Part shown: one piece after another, positions 14,371 to 20,187 of the stretch
Layout of the letters: each line of letters begins with the position of its first letter
Numbering within the stretch: the first letter of the stretch is position 1
IMG/VR virus record: IMGVR_UViG_3300046517_001510
Span: 1-20,225 of that record
DNA: 20,225 nt
Source: a virus
Reading direction: 5' to 3' (one strand)
Position numbers and translations under genes: made by a program
The notes under the pieces: generated by a model
Database searches by the model: none
The model's input: the letters and a program-made list of their open reading frames with translations, nothing else
What the model was told of the DNA's origin: nothing

Positions 14371-16170
14371 TTGGCATTCTACGATCTCGTTTGGTACTGT
14401 AACGCAGGCGATCAATCAACAACTGGTCACTATGCCGTTACGAAGTGGGCGACCGGCGCGACCATAGCGGCTGGTGCGTTGCGACGGCAGAATGCCGCTC
14501 CCGCGGTAGGAAGCGAGCGGGTGTTCGTTTGCATTGTCGCCGGCACCACGCACGCGACAACCGAGCCGACGTGGGTCATCACACGCGGCGGCAAGACCAC
14601 CGACAATACCGTCACTTGGCAAGAATGCACGGGTGCGAGCGCGATCAACGGCGATCTGACCAATACGCCGACCTGGGCAGCCGCAAAGGCGATTTCGTCG
14701 GCCGTCACGCTTGGCGCGATCATCCAGCGCAACAACGGCGCGAGCTACTGGATATGCTCGACGGCCGGGAACACGGGCGCATCAGAGCCAGCTTGGGCGA
14801 ACAACACCGCTGGCACGACACAGACGGACAGCACGGTGACGTGGACGTGTCTGGGTGTTGTGGGCAATTTCACCGGCGGTCAGGCCCCGCACGCGCGCCT
14901 CCCCAACGCCGCCACCCTAAACTGGTTCGCGGCGGGCAACACGATCTACGTCGGCGATAATCATACCGAGTCGCAGGCGTCGGCTATGTCGATTACACCA
15001 ACAATCAACCATACAACAACGAGTAAGATATTATGCGCTGATCATACTAAATATCCGCCTGGCAGTGGTGATTTGAAGACTACTGCTACGATTACTACCA
15101 CTGGAGCGTTCGCGATCACGATCAATCCAGCAAGTGGAACTGTATATTTTTACGGGTTGCAATTTATTTCAAGTAGCGGTGCTGTTTCTGCTCCATACGT
15201 TCTTAATCCTGCGAACGCTTATTTTTATTTTGATAATTGTTTGCTCAAGAAGGCTGGCACGGGTACAGGTGCCTGTACAATTGGTGGTACGACTGCCGGT
15301 GCGGTTATATTCAATAACACGACCGTATATTTCGGTGCCGTTGGAGATTATTTGGATCCTAGTATTAGCACTTTTATTTGGCAGAATACCGGGCCGATAC
15401 TTGCTTCAGGTTCGGCTGTTCCAAATAACCTTATTGGAAGTGCTACTGCAGGGCGGCTTGCTAACATTATTCTTGAAGCTATTGATCTGAGCCAGATTAC
15501 TGGAAATCTGAACAATTATAATGCCAGTCAGCAAATGGGCAATTGGGTCATCAAGGATTGCAAGCTAAACGCTGCTACAGCCGTTCAAGCTGTACCGTTT
15601 CCTGGACAGACTATCCAATTCGTGCGTTCCGATTCGAGTGGTACTGCCTACAAATCCGCCCGTTATCAATACGAAGGCACCGAGACCACCGAGACCTCGA
15701 TCACGCGAGTCGGTGGTGCATCCGATCCGACCGGGCAGGCGCAGTCCCGCAAGATCGTCACCACCGCGAACTCGCAATGGCTGCGGCCGTTCAAGGCCGA
15801 GCCCTACGCGATTTGGAATCCGACCACGGGCGCCAATGTCACGGTGACGGTGTGCGGCACCATCAACGCGGGCGCGCTGCCGAACAACGATGACATCTGG
15901 CTGGAGGTGGAATACCTGGGCTCGTCGGCCACGACGCTGGGCACGATCGTCACTACAACCAAGGCTAATCTGTTGGCAGCCAACGCGGCGGTGGCATCGG
16001 ACTCATCGACATGGAACGGCGGCGGCTCGGGCGCAGGCTGGTCGCCCTTCAAGCTAGTGGCCGTGCTGTCGGCCCCGCAGCCGGGAATGGCGGGCTATCT
16101 GCACGCGCGGGTGCGCGCCGCGAAGGCGAGCACGACATATTATCTCGATCCAAAGATCATCCTGAGCTGA
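14371..16170 (+). CDS. Tail spike / receptor-binding protein candidate
   Basis: A 599-residue protein read from TTG 14371, five bases after the previous stop. Residues 1-170 hold two related modules (VFVCIVAGTTHATTEPTW and YWICSTAGNTGASEPAW, each followed by a TVTW strand), as found at the base of many phage spikes. Residues about 200-410 are Thr/Ser/Asn/Gly rich with short repeating strands (VYFYGLQFISSSGAVSAPYV, AYFYFDNCLLKKAG), like a right-handed beta helix. The C-terminal 190 residues form a beta-sandwich-like domain ending TTYYLDPKIILS. The central part is encoded by AT-rich DNA unlike its flanks. It probably determines host recognition; an enzymatic (glycan-cleaving) activity cannot be shown. 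Confidence 0.75.
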   Translation: MAFYDLVWYCNAGDQSTTGHYAVTKWATGATIAAGALRRQNAAPAVGSERVFVCIVAGTTHATTEPTWVITRGGKTTDNTVTWQECTGASAINGDLTNTPTWAAAKAISSAVTLGAIIQRNNGASYWICSTAGNTGASEPAWANNTAGTTQTDSTVTWTCLGVVGNFTGGQAPHARLPNAATLNWFAAGNTIYVGDNHTESQASAMSITPTINHTTTSKILCADHTKYPPGSGDLKTTATITTTGAFAITINPASGTVYFYGLQFISSSGAVSAPYVLNPANAYFYFDNCLLKKAGTGTGACTIGGTTAGAVIFNNTTVYFGAVGDYLDPSISTFIWQNTGPILASGSAVPNNLIGSATAGRLANIILEAIDLSQITGNLNNYNASQQMGNWVIKDCKLNAATAVQAVPFPGQTIQFVRSDSSGTAYKSARYQYEGTETTETSITRVGGASDPTGQAQSRKIVTTANSQWLRPFKAEPYAIWNPTTGANVTVTVCGTINAGALPNNDDIWLEVEYLGSSATTLGTIVTTTKANLLAANAAVASDSSTWNGGGSGAGWSPFKLVAVLSAPQPGMAGYLHARVRAAKASTTYYLDPKIILS

Positions 16171-16183
16171 TGGAGTGAAACCC

Positions 16184-16768
16184 ATGACCGAGGAACGCGC
16201 CGAGGCGCGCGAATGCAATGACGCGTCCGTAATTCGTGGCAGTGGCCTCGGCGAGCATGCCGACGCACACGGCCGCTATGAGATCGAATGCCGCGGCGCT
16301 GACGGCAAGATCAAATGGCGCGAGACTATCGACAATGTGGTGGCCACCGTAGGCAAGAATCTCGCACTGGACGCGTTTCTCGCCGGGGCGGCCTACACCG
16401 TAACCGGGCCATTCATGGGCCTGATCTCGTCGGTGTCTTATACGGCGGTTGCGGCCGGCGACACGATGGCGTCGCACTCGGGATGGCTCGAGGCTGGCGG
16501 CACCAATGCGCCGACATATACCGGCAACCGCAAGACTGCGGTTTGGTCCGCAGCGACGGCGGGATCGAAAGCGCTATCTGCGGCGCTGTCGTTTGCGATC
16601 ACCAGCACCGGAACCGTCAAGGGCGCGTTTCTCTGCTACGGCACCGGCGCGGTCGCCACCAAGGACGACACCAACGGCACGCTTTGGTCGGCCGGCACAT
16701 TCTCGACCGGCGACAAGGCGGTGGTGAACGGGGATACGCTAAATGTGAACTACTCAACGAGCCTGTAA
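16184..16768 (+). CDS. Phage structural protein of a widespread unknown family
   Basis: The ATG at 16184 was chosen because TGGAG lies just upstream, giving 194 residues; a GTG at 16175 in frame is less likely. The N-terminal 40 residues are polar and charged. The core reads TIDNVVATVGKNLALDAFLA, MGLISSVSYTAVAAGDTMAS, NRKTAVWSAATAGSKAL and GTVKGAFLCYGTGAVAT. I recall this combination from many phage proteins near the tail fibre or lysis genes, where the 'NxVxxxGKxxxLDxxL...MGL' pattern is conserved. Function unknown. It is the last structural gene before the lysis cassette. Confidence 0.7.
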   Translation: MTEERAEARECNDASVIRGSGLGEHADAHGRYEIECRGADGKIKWRETIDNVVATVGKNLALDAFLAGAAYTVTGPFMGLISSVSYTAVAAGDTMASHSGWLEAGGTNAPTYTGNRKTAVWSAATAGSKALSAALSFAITSTGTVKGAFLCYGTGAVATKDDTNGTLWSAGTFSTGDKAVVNGDTLNVNYSTSL

Positions 16769-16781
16769 CGAGGAGGGCCGC

Positions 16782-17018
16782 ATGAGCATCCTGATCAGCT
16801 TTTTGTATTTGCTGCTCTACATCGCGATCGTCGTGTTTGTCGCCTTCTGCATTGTGTGGCTGATCCAGAGCTTTATGGGCTGGTCCATCGACGCCAATGT
16901 GATGAAATGGGGAAAGGTGATTGTCGGGCTGCTGTGCATGATCGCTGTCGTGGTCTGGCTTGCCGGCGTGCTGGGTATGGGGCCTGGGCTGCCGCATCCC
17001 GTCTACGGGAGATACTGA
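16782..17018 (+). CDS. Holin-like membrane protein (two helices)
   Basis: A 78-residue protein with an excellent ribosome-binding site (GAGGAGGG) before ATG 16782. Hydropathy by eye gives two membrane helices, at about residues 5-28 and 46-65, with a short polar loop (GWSIDANVMKWG) between and a short C-terminal tail. The second helix and loop recall the small Thivi_2564-type membrane proteins. Position directly before two more membrane proteins and the endolysin makes a holin or holin-like role likely: it would open the inner membrane at the end of infection. Holins are too diverse to confirm by sequence alone. TGATG overlaps the next ORF. Confidence 0.65.
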   Translation: MSILISFLYLLLYIAIVVFVAFCIVWLIQSFMGWSIDANVMKWGKVIVGLLCMIAVVVWLAGVLGMGPGLPHPVYGRY

Positions 17019-17107
17019 TGCGCGGCTGGGTCATCGCCATCGGCTTCGCGCTGATCCTCGTGGGCGGCATCTGGGTCGTGCATACGCTCGAGGCGATGTA
17101 CCCATGA
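17018..17107 (+). CDS. 29-residue single-helix membrane peptide in the lysis cassette
   Basis: An ORF of 29 codons between the holin-like gene and the next membrane protein, coupled to both: its ATG lies in the TGATG overlap with the upstream stop and its TGA overlaps the following ATG (ATGATGA). It encodes one membrane helix (WVIAIGFALILVGGIWVV) with an Arg before it and HTLEAMYP after it. The tight double coupling and clean hydrophobic segment support a real gene. It might tune holin timing or act as a second small pore former; that is inference. Such short genes are usually missed by annotation. Confidence 0.6.
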   Translation: MRGWVIAIGFALILVGGIWVVHTLEAMYP

Positions 17108-17379
17108 TGACCACCGTGCGATCGTGGTTTCACGAGAACCAGGCGCTGGTCTATTTTCTGGTGGCGCAGGGCATCGCGATCGGCGCTGCGGTCCTGTCGA
17201 TCACGGCCTACATGGTCGAGCTCGAGGCGCGGGTGAAGACTCTCGAAGTGCGCGGCTCGCCGCATCTCGGCGTGATCGACAACCGGCTGACGGTGCTGGA
17301 GAGCCTGACCCACAGCAACAAGGACAGCATCGACCGGGTCGTTGAAATCATGACGCGTGAGCTGGGCAAGAAACCTTAA
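17104..17379 (+). CDS. Lysis-cassette membrane protein with coiled coil
   Basis: The start is ATG 17104 (or 17107), giving 91 residues; earlier in-frame codons overlap the peptide gene and are not protein-like. One membrane helix at about residues 13-37 (ALVYFLVAQGIAIGAAVLSI) is followed by a charged coiled coil (ELEARVKTLEVR, then NRLTVLESLTHSNKDSIDRV to the end). The N-terminus is cytoplasmic-like (VRSWFHEN). This shape fits an inner-membrane spanin-like or holin-partner protein that works with the endolysin. No outer-membrane spanin lipobox partner is seen nearby, so the spanin idea is weak. Confidence 0.6.
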   Translation: MMTTVRSWFHENQALVYFLVAQGIAIGAAVLSITAYMVELEARVKTLEVRGSPHLGVIDNRLTVLESLTHSNKDSIDRVVEIMTRELGKKP

Positions 17380-17390
17380 GGAGGCCACTC

Positions 17391-18341
17391 ATGGCTTACG
17401 GTCGCATCGTCATTTCATCCGGCCACGGTAAGTATGTCCGCGGCGCGAGCGGGTTGCTCGACGAGGTCGAGGAAGCCCGCAATGTGGTCAACCGGCTCGC
17501 CGACCGGCTGCGCGACCGCGGCGTGAACGTGCAAGTTTTCCACGATGACACGTCCCGATCGCAGGATGAAAACCTCAGAACCATCGTCGAGGCGCACAAC
17601 TCGCAGCAGCGCGAGCTCGACATCTCGGTGCATTTCAACGCCTACGTCGAGACCGCAAAGCCGATGGGCGTCGAGGTGCTGTACGTGACGCAGAATGCGC
17701 TCGCCGGCCAGGTGGCGGCGGCGATCGCCGCGTGCGGGTTCGTCAACCGCGGCCCAAAGAAGCGCACTGACCTCTATTTTCTCAACAACACCGAGATGCC
17801 GGCGATCCTGATTGAGACGTGCTTCGTGGACAGCGAGGCCGACGCGACAATCTACGCCGAGGAATACGACGCAATCTGCCGCGCCATTGCGAGCGTCCTG
17901 GCCGGCGGCGAGACGCTGCCGCTGCCGGAAGCGTCGGTGTGCGGCAAGGTTTCGTGGTTCGGCGGACCAAACGACAAGGGCGTTGAGCCGGACGAGGGGC
18001 TGGCGTTCATCGACGAGGTCGAGGACGCGCCGCATCTGTTCCTTCCGGCGCAGCCTCCGGGCACGACCGGGCTGGCGCGACGGCTCGATCCGCACGCCCA
18101 TTACATCGCCTGCCGCTGGGATTACGATGTCACGCCGCGGGCCATGCTGCTCGAGCAGGTCGCGCTCGTGCGCGCGCTGCCGACCGGCCGGGCGCTCACC
18201 GCCTTCCCAAGTGACTGGGGACCGCACGAGGATACCGGGCGTGTCGCCGACATCAGCCCCGGATTGATGGAGTCGCTCGGCATTCAAACGGACGACGAGG
18301 TTGAAGTCATTTTCCCTTACGAGAAATTGTCGATAAGGTAA
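17391..18341 (+). CDS. Endolysin: N-acetylmuramoyl-L-alanine amidase (Amidase_3) with C-terminal domain
   Basis: A 316-residue protein with a perfect AAGGAGG ribosome-binding site. Residues 1-172 are an Amidase_3 domain: IVISSGHGK (zinc ligand H12), a Glu in DEVEEARN (E27/E28) as second ligand, ISVHFNA (H81) as third, and AILIETCFVD with catalytic E142. It should cleave the amide bond between N-acetylmuramic acid and L-alanine in peptidoglycan. There is no signal peptide, so it needs the holin to reach the wall. Residues about 185-312 form a second domain (SWFGGPNDKGVEPDEGLAFI, then SDWGPHEDTGRVADISPGLM and LGIQTDDEVEVIFPY), resembling the double-psi beta-barrel type domains on some phage lytic enzymes. 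It is the last gene of the late operon. Confidence 0.85.
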   Translation: MAYGRIVISSGHGKYVRGASGLLDEVEEARNVVNRLADRLRDRGVNVQVFHDDTSRSQDENLRTIVEAHNSQQRELDISVHFNAYVETAKPMGVEVLYVTQNALAGQVAAAIAACGFVNRGPKKRTDLYFLNNTEMPAILIETCFVDSEADATIYAEEYDAICRAIASVLAGGETLPLPEASVCGKVSWFGGPNDKGVEPDEGLAFIDEVEDAPHLFLPAQPPGTTGLARRLDPHAHYIACRWDYDVTPRAMLLEQVALVRALPTGRALTAFPSDWGPHEDTGRVADISPGLMESLGIQTDDEVEVIFPYEKLSIR

Positions 18342-18364
18342 GGATTGTTACCCCCCATGACTTG

Positions 18365-18388
18365 GCCCCGCCTTGCGGGGCTTTTTTT
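18365..18388 (+). terminator. Rho-independent terminator after the endolysin gene
   Basis: GCCCCGC (18365-18371), a CTT loop and GCGGGGC (18375-18381) form a perfect 7-bp GC stem, followed by seven T (18382-18388). This is a textbook terminator on the forward strand, ending the late operon. The reverse-strand LuxR-type gene ends within the T tract. Confidence 0.9.
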
Positions 18389-18671
18389 ATTTCTTCGGCT
18401 TGGAATTCCGGTGGTTGTTCAGCAGCCCTTTCCATATGGCGATCGCGACGGCATTGGGCCGGTTGGTGGCTCCGAGATGTTTTTTAATGCGCTCGATATG
18501 ATCGAGGACGGTGGTCTCGGACACGCCGAGTTCGCGAGCGATGCTCTTGGCCGTTTTGCCGTTTGCGATGAGGCACAGGACACGCCGTTGGCGTGCTGTC
18601 AGTTTCATCGAAGGAGGGCGCGCGCGCTTTGGTCTATGGGGCATTGCAACCCCATCGTACCGTTCGAACAT
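18387..18671 (-). CDS. Stand-alone LuxR-type helix-turn-helix regulator
   Basis: A 94-residue protein from ATG 18671; an in-frame ATG at 18644 (85 residues, with GGGG just upstream) is an equally good start. The body is a LuxR/GerE-type DNA-binding domain: KLTARQRRVLCLIANGKTAK, SIARELGVSETTVLDHIERI and KKHLGATNRPNAVAIAIW, with the typical 'LTxRExxVLxLxAxGxsxKxIAxxLxxSxxTVxxHxxxIxxKLG' spacing. There is no receiver, PAS or ligand-binding domain, so it is a free HTH module. It runs against the lysis operon and towards its terminator. It may regulate lysogeny or late genes. An 18-bp palindrome lies just upstream. Confidence 0.8.
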   Translation of the reverse strand: MFERYDGVAMPHRPKRARPPSMKLTARQRRVLCLIANGKTAKSIARELGVSETTVLDHIERIKKHLGATNRPNAVAIAIWKGLLNNHRNSKPKK

Positions 18672-18682
18672 TCAGGTATACG

Positions 18683-18700
18683 CCCCTAACAAATTAGGGG
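18683..18700. promoter_or_regulatory. Palindromic operator-like site upstream of the LuxR-type gene
   Basis: CCCCTAA (18683-18689), a CAAA spacer and TTAGGGG (18694-18700) form a perfect 7-bp inverted repeat of 18 bp in total. It lies 12 bp upstream of the ATG at 18671, in the stretch between the divergent LuxR-type and XRE-type transcription units. Length and symmetry fit a binding site for a LuxR-type dimer, so autoregulation is possible (inference). Confidence 0.45.
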
Positions 18701-18801
18701 TCAAATTAACGTGAAATTCGCGAAAAGGAATCATAATTGACACAGCCCGTGGATGGCGGGCGCCGGGCGAGCCGCTAGCGGCGGCGGCTATAAGAGGAAA
18801 C
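18701..18801. other. Divergent intergenic region (promoter zone)
   Basis: About 100 bases between the operator-like palindrome and the small ORF at 18802. A TTGACA at 18737-18742 looks like a forward -35 box but no good -10 lies 16-18 bases later; a TATAAG lies about 47 bases further. A perfect 12-bp palindrome (GCCGCTAGCGGC) sits at 18771-18782. This is the likely control region of the XRE-type unit, but I cannot place a promoter with confidence. Confidence 0.35.
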
Positions 18802-18918
18802 GTGAGTCATATAGCTACACGTTTTGGTGGCAATGAGTGTCATCCTGGCTTCATATTGGATCGGGGCGATAACGACGGCCGGGAGAGAAATACTGGGGAT
18901 CAATCACACGCAACTTAA
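18802..18918 (+). CDS. Possible 38-residue leader ORF before the XRE-type regulator
   Basis: A GTG at 18802 is preceded by AGAGGAAAC, a fair ribosome-binding site. The frame runs 38 codons to TAA 18916-18918, three bases before the AAGAGGAG ribosome-binding site of the next gene. The peptide is polar (SHIATRFGGNECHPGFILDR and onwards), with no recognisable domain. Its place suggests a leader peptide or a small accessory gene, but it may be chance. Confidence 0.3.
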   Translation: MSHIATRFGGNECHPGFILDRGDNDGRERNTGDQSHAT

Positions 18919-18937
18919 CTCAAGAGGAGCGACGGTG

Positions 18938-19261
18938 ATGGACCAGGTAATCAGCAGAAGACAGGTTCTCGGCAAGCGGATTAAGCAGATTCGCGAGCAT
19001 CGCTTCATGACGCAGGCCGCGCTCGGCCAGGCGATCGGGTTCAGCAAGCACGCCATCTACCGTATGGAGAGGGGTGATAGGTGGATCACGGTCGAGGTGC
19101 TTGAGCTGCTGGCGCGCGCGCTGCGCTGCAAAATGAAGGACTTGCGCGTGGACCCGGCGGAGGCTGGCCCGCCGCTCGTGCGGGCGACGCCCATGCCGCG
19201 CATCCGGCCGAAGCTGTGGGGGGATCATGCCACAGCGCGACCACCCGACGACCAGAGCTGA
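18938..19261 (+). CDS. XRE-family helix-turn-helix regulator
   Basis: The ATG at 18938 is chosen because AAGAGGAG lies upstream; earlier in-frame codons do not look like protein. The 107-residue product has an HTH_3 domain at about residues 11-70: LGKRIKQIREHRFMTQAALG, QAIGFSKHAIYRMERGDRWI and TVEVLELLARALRCKMKDLR. The pattern 'RIKxxRxxxxxTQxxLAxxxGxSxxxIxrxExGxxxxxxxxLxxlAxaL' is clear. The C-terminal 35 residues are Pro/Arg rich and not part of the domain, so it lacks the RecA-cleavable or peptidase half of CI-type repressors. A lysogeny or accessory regulator is likely. It overlaps the next small ORF by 35 bases. Confidence 0.8.
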   Translation: MDQVISRRQVLGKRIKQIREHRFMTQAALGQAIGFSKHAIYRMERGDRWITVEVLELLARALRCKMKDLRVDPAEAGPPLVRATPMPRIRPKLWGDHATARPPDDQS

Positions 19262-19403
19262 GCCCGCCGACGGCGCGTGGCCCTTGCGTTGCCCGCACGC
19301 CCCCGACGGGGAATGCCGGTATCGGTGTGCCGCGCGCGTTTGCCGCTGCCTCATCGCAGACGTCATCACGGTGGCGGTCCTGGCCGAGAGCGAGGAAACT
19401 TAA
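19227..19403 (+). CDS. 58-residue Cys-rich small protein
   Basis: An ORF from ATG 19227, starting inside the XRE-type gene in another frame, to TAA 19401-19403 directly before the next ATG. The middle holds six Cys/His-type ligands in CPHAPDGECRYRCAARVCRC, which could bind a metal; the end is helical (LIADVITVAVLAESEET). Tight packing on the downstream side and the Cys pattern support a real gene; the overlap and Arg/Pro-rich start argue for caution. No family is recognised. Confidence 0.45.
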   Translation: MPQRDHPTTRAEPADGAWPLRCPHAPDGECRYRCAARVCRCLIADVITVAVLAESEET

Positions 19404-19745
19404 ATGATGCTGGTCAAAATGCTGGAAATTCGGGACGCCGGGACCTTTATCCCGGTGATGTGCATTCGGCCGCTGCCCGACAACGAAGGACAGCGATACC
19501 TCTTGCGGCGCGACGGCTACTCGTGCGATCCGGGCGACCCAATCGTGATCATGATCGATGCTCAGTGTCGCGGCGTTTCCTATGACCCGTACGATTGGCG
19601 TTCGATGACCCACAGGGTAGCCCACGACCACATCCGACAGCATTGGGACGAGCTGCGCGACGGGGATGTGATCGATGTGGAATTTATCCTCGGCCGCAGT
19701 AGCGCGCCGAAGGTGTCAGAGCGATTCGACGAGAACGGGCTCTAG
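19404..19745 (+). CDS. Phage protein of unknown function
   Basis: A 113-residue protein starting at ATG 19404 (or 19407), immediately after the stop of the Cys-rich ORF. The sequence MLVKMLEIRDAGTFIPVMCI, then RYLLRRDGYSCDPGDPIVIM and DVIDVEFILG recalls a small protein seen in many Bradyrhizobium-type prophages beside regulator genes, with a compact alpha/beta look. The middle (YDPYDWRSMTHRVAHDHIRQ, then HWDEL) is aromatic and His rich. No catalytic motif is certain. It is the last gene before a 442-bp non-coding stretch. Confidence 0.7.
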   Translation: MMLVKMLEIRDAGTFIPVMCIRPLPDNEGQRYLLRRDGYSCDPGDPIVIMIDAQCRGVSYDPYDWRSMTHRVAHDHIRQHWDELRDGDVIDVEFILGRSSAPKVSERFDENGL

Positions 19746-19892
19746 GCTGGCCCGTGGTGCGCCCATGCCGCCCGGGCCGGCGTGGGTAGCGGGCGCGTCC
19801 GGAACGCGCACGGGCGGCTGGCTGTGGGCGCTGGGCGAGTCAGCTTCAGCCGTCCCTACCCGGCGCCTCTATCGCGCCCATCTGCGCAAAAA

Positions 19893-19912
19893 CCCTACCC
19901 AGGCCCTACCCA
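19893..19912 (+). repeat. CCCTACCCA direct repeat pair, copy 1
   Basis: CCCTACCCA occurs at 19893-19901 and 19904-19912, 11 bases apart, so both lie on one face of the helix. The same pair with one base changed (G to T in the spacer) recurs at 20145-20164. The second box is also the left arm of the hairpin at 19903-19933. Confidence 0.85.
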
Positions 19913-19933
19913 GGCGCTTTTCCTGGGTAGGGC
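19903..19933. repeat. Perfect 12-bp inverted repeat (hairpin)
   Basis: GCCCTACCCAGG (19903-19914) and CCTGGGTAGGGC (19922-19933) are exact inverted copies around a 7-base loop (CGCTTTT). No T-run follows on either strand, so it is not a normal terminator. It more likely reflects opposed protein-binding boxes. Confidence 0.8.
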
Positions 19934-19950
19934 GTTATTGGCTAAGTATA

Positions 19951-19980
19951 TGAGATATTGTCTATATTAGACATATCTCA
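19951..19980. promoter_or_regulatory. Long AT-rich palindrome, operator-like
   Basis: The inner core is TGTCTA (19959-19964), TAT, TAGACA (19968-19973), a perfect inverted repeat. It is flanked by TGAGATAT on the left and TATCTCA on the right, which extend the symmetry to nearly 30 bp with one extra base on the left. It could be a repressor operator, an excisionase site or part of an att core. Confidence 0.5.
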
Positions 19981-20144
19981 GCCGCGAATACGCACATAGC
20001 TTCTGGGAATATGACGCTTGCAATGCATGGCGAGGAATTGCTATGCTTGGAAACATGATGCAAGAAAGATCGATGTATCAAGGACTACTCGCCCACTAGC
20101 GTTGAAGCCAATGGAAATGGATGGAAGCCAATATCTGAGCTAAA

Positions 20145-20164
20145 CCCTACCCATGCCCTACCCA
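20145..20164 (+). repeat. CCCTACCCA direct repeat pair, copy 2
   Basis: CCCTACCCA at 20145-20153 and 20156-20164, again 11 bases apart and preceded by AAA as in copy 1. It lies 23 bases before the integrase ATG, so a protein bound here could also repress integrase expression. Confidence 0.85.
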
Positions 20165-20187
20165 GAAACACACAAAGGCTCTTACGA

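Larger units (their letters stand above)
19746..20187. other. 442-bp non-coding, repeat-rich region; attP-like candidate
   Basis: No convincing gene; forward frames read Pro/Arg/Ser-rich shadow, and an 18-codon ORF at 20043-20099 with a GAGG upstream is the only extra candidate. The region holds repeated CCCTACCC(A) boxes (19854, 19893, 19904, 20145, 20156; inverted at 19924-19932), a 12-bp perfect hairpin, a 30-bp imperfect palindrome and two GAAGCCAAT boxes (20104, 20124). Two repeat clusters about 210-230 bp apart just before an integrase gene resemble arm-type sites flanking an attachment core. Composition changes from GC-rich to AT-rich after about 19940. Confidence 0.5.

Noticed and set aside
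1-16768. Gene transfer agent instead of a phage
   Set aside because: The order after the tape measure lacks the NlpC/P60 peptidase and the gp12-gp15 set of Rhodobacter-type agents, and regulator, lysis and integrase genes are attached.
17415-18287. Reverse-strand ORF of 290 codons opposite the endolysin
   Set aside because: Shadow of the Amidase_3 gene, whose motifs and ribosome-binding site are clear.
18345-18689. Forward ORF of 114 codons after the endolysin
   Set aside because: It runs through the terminator and opposite a clear LuxR-type HTH gene, and has no protein-like features.
19675-19970. Forward ORFs of 92 and 62 codons after the 113-residue gene
   Set aside because: Their sequence comes from the CCCTACCC repeats (Pro/Tyr/Arg shadow), one overlaps the preceding gene, and neither has a good ribosome-binding site.
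19854-20164. CRISPR-like array from the repeated CCCTACCCA boxes
   Set aside because: Repeats are only 9 bp, irregularly spaced, partly inverted, and no cas genes are present.
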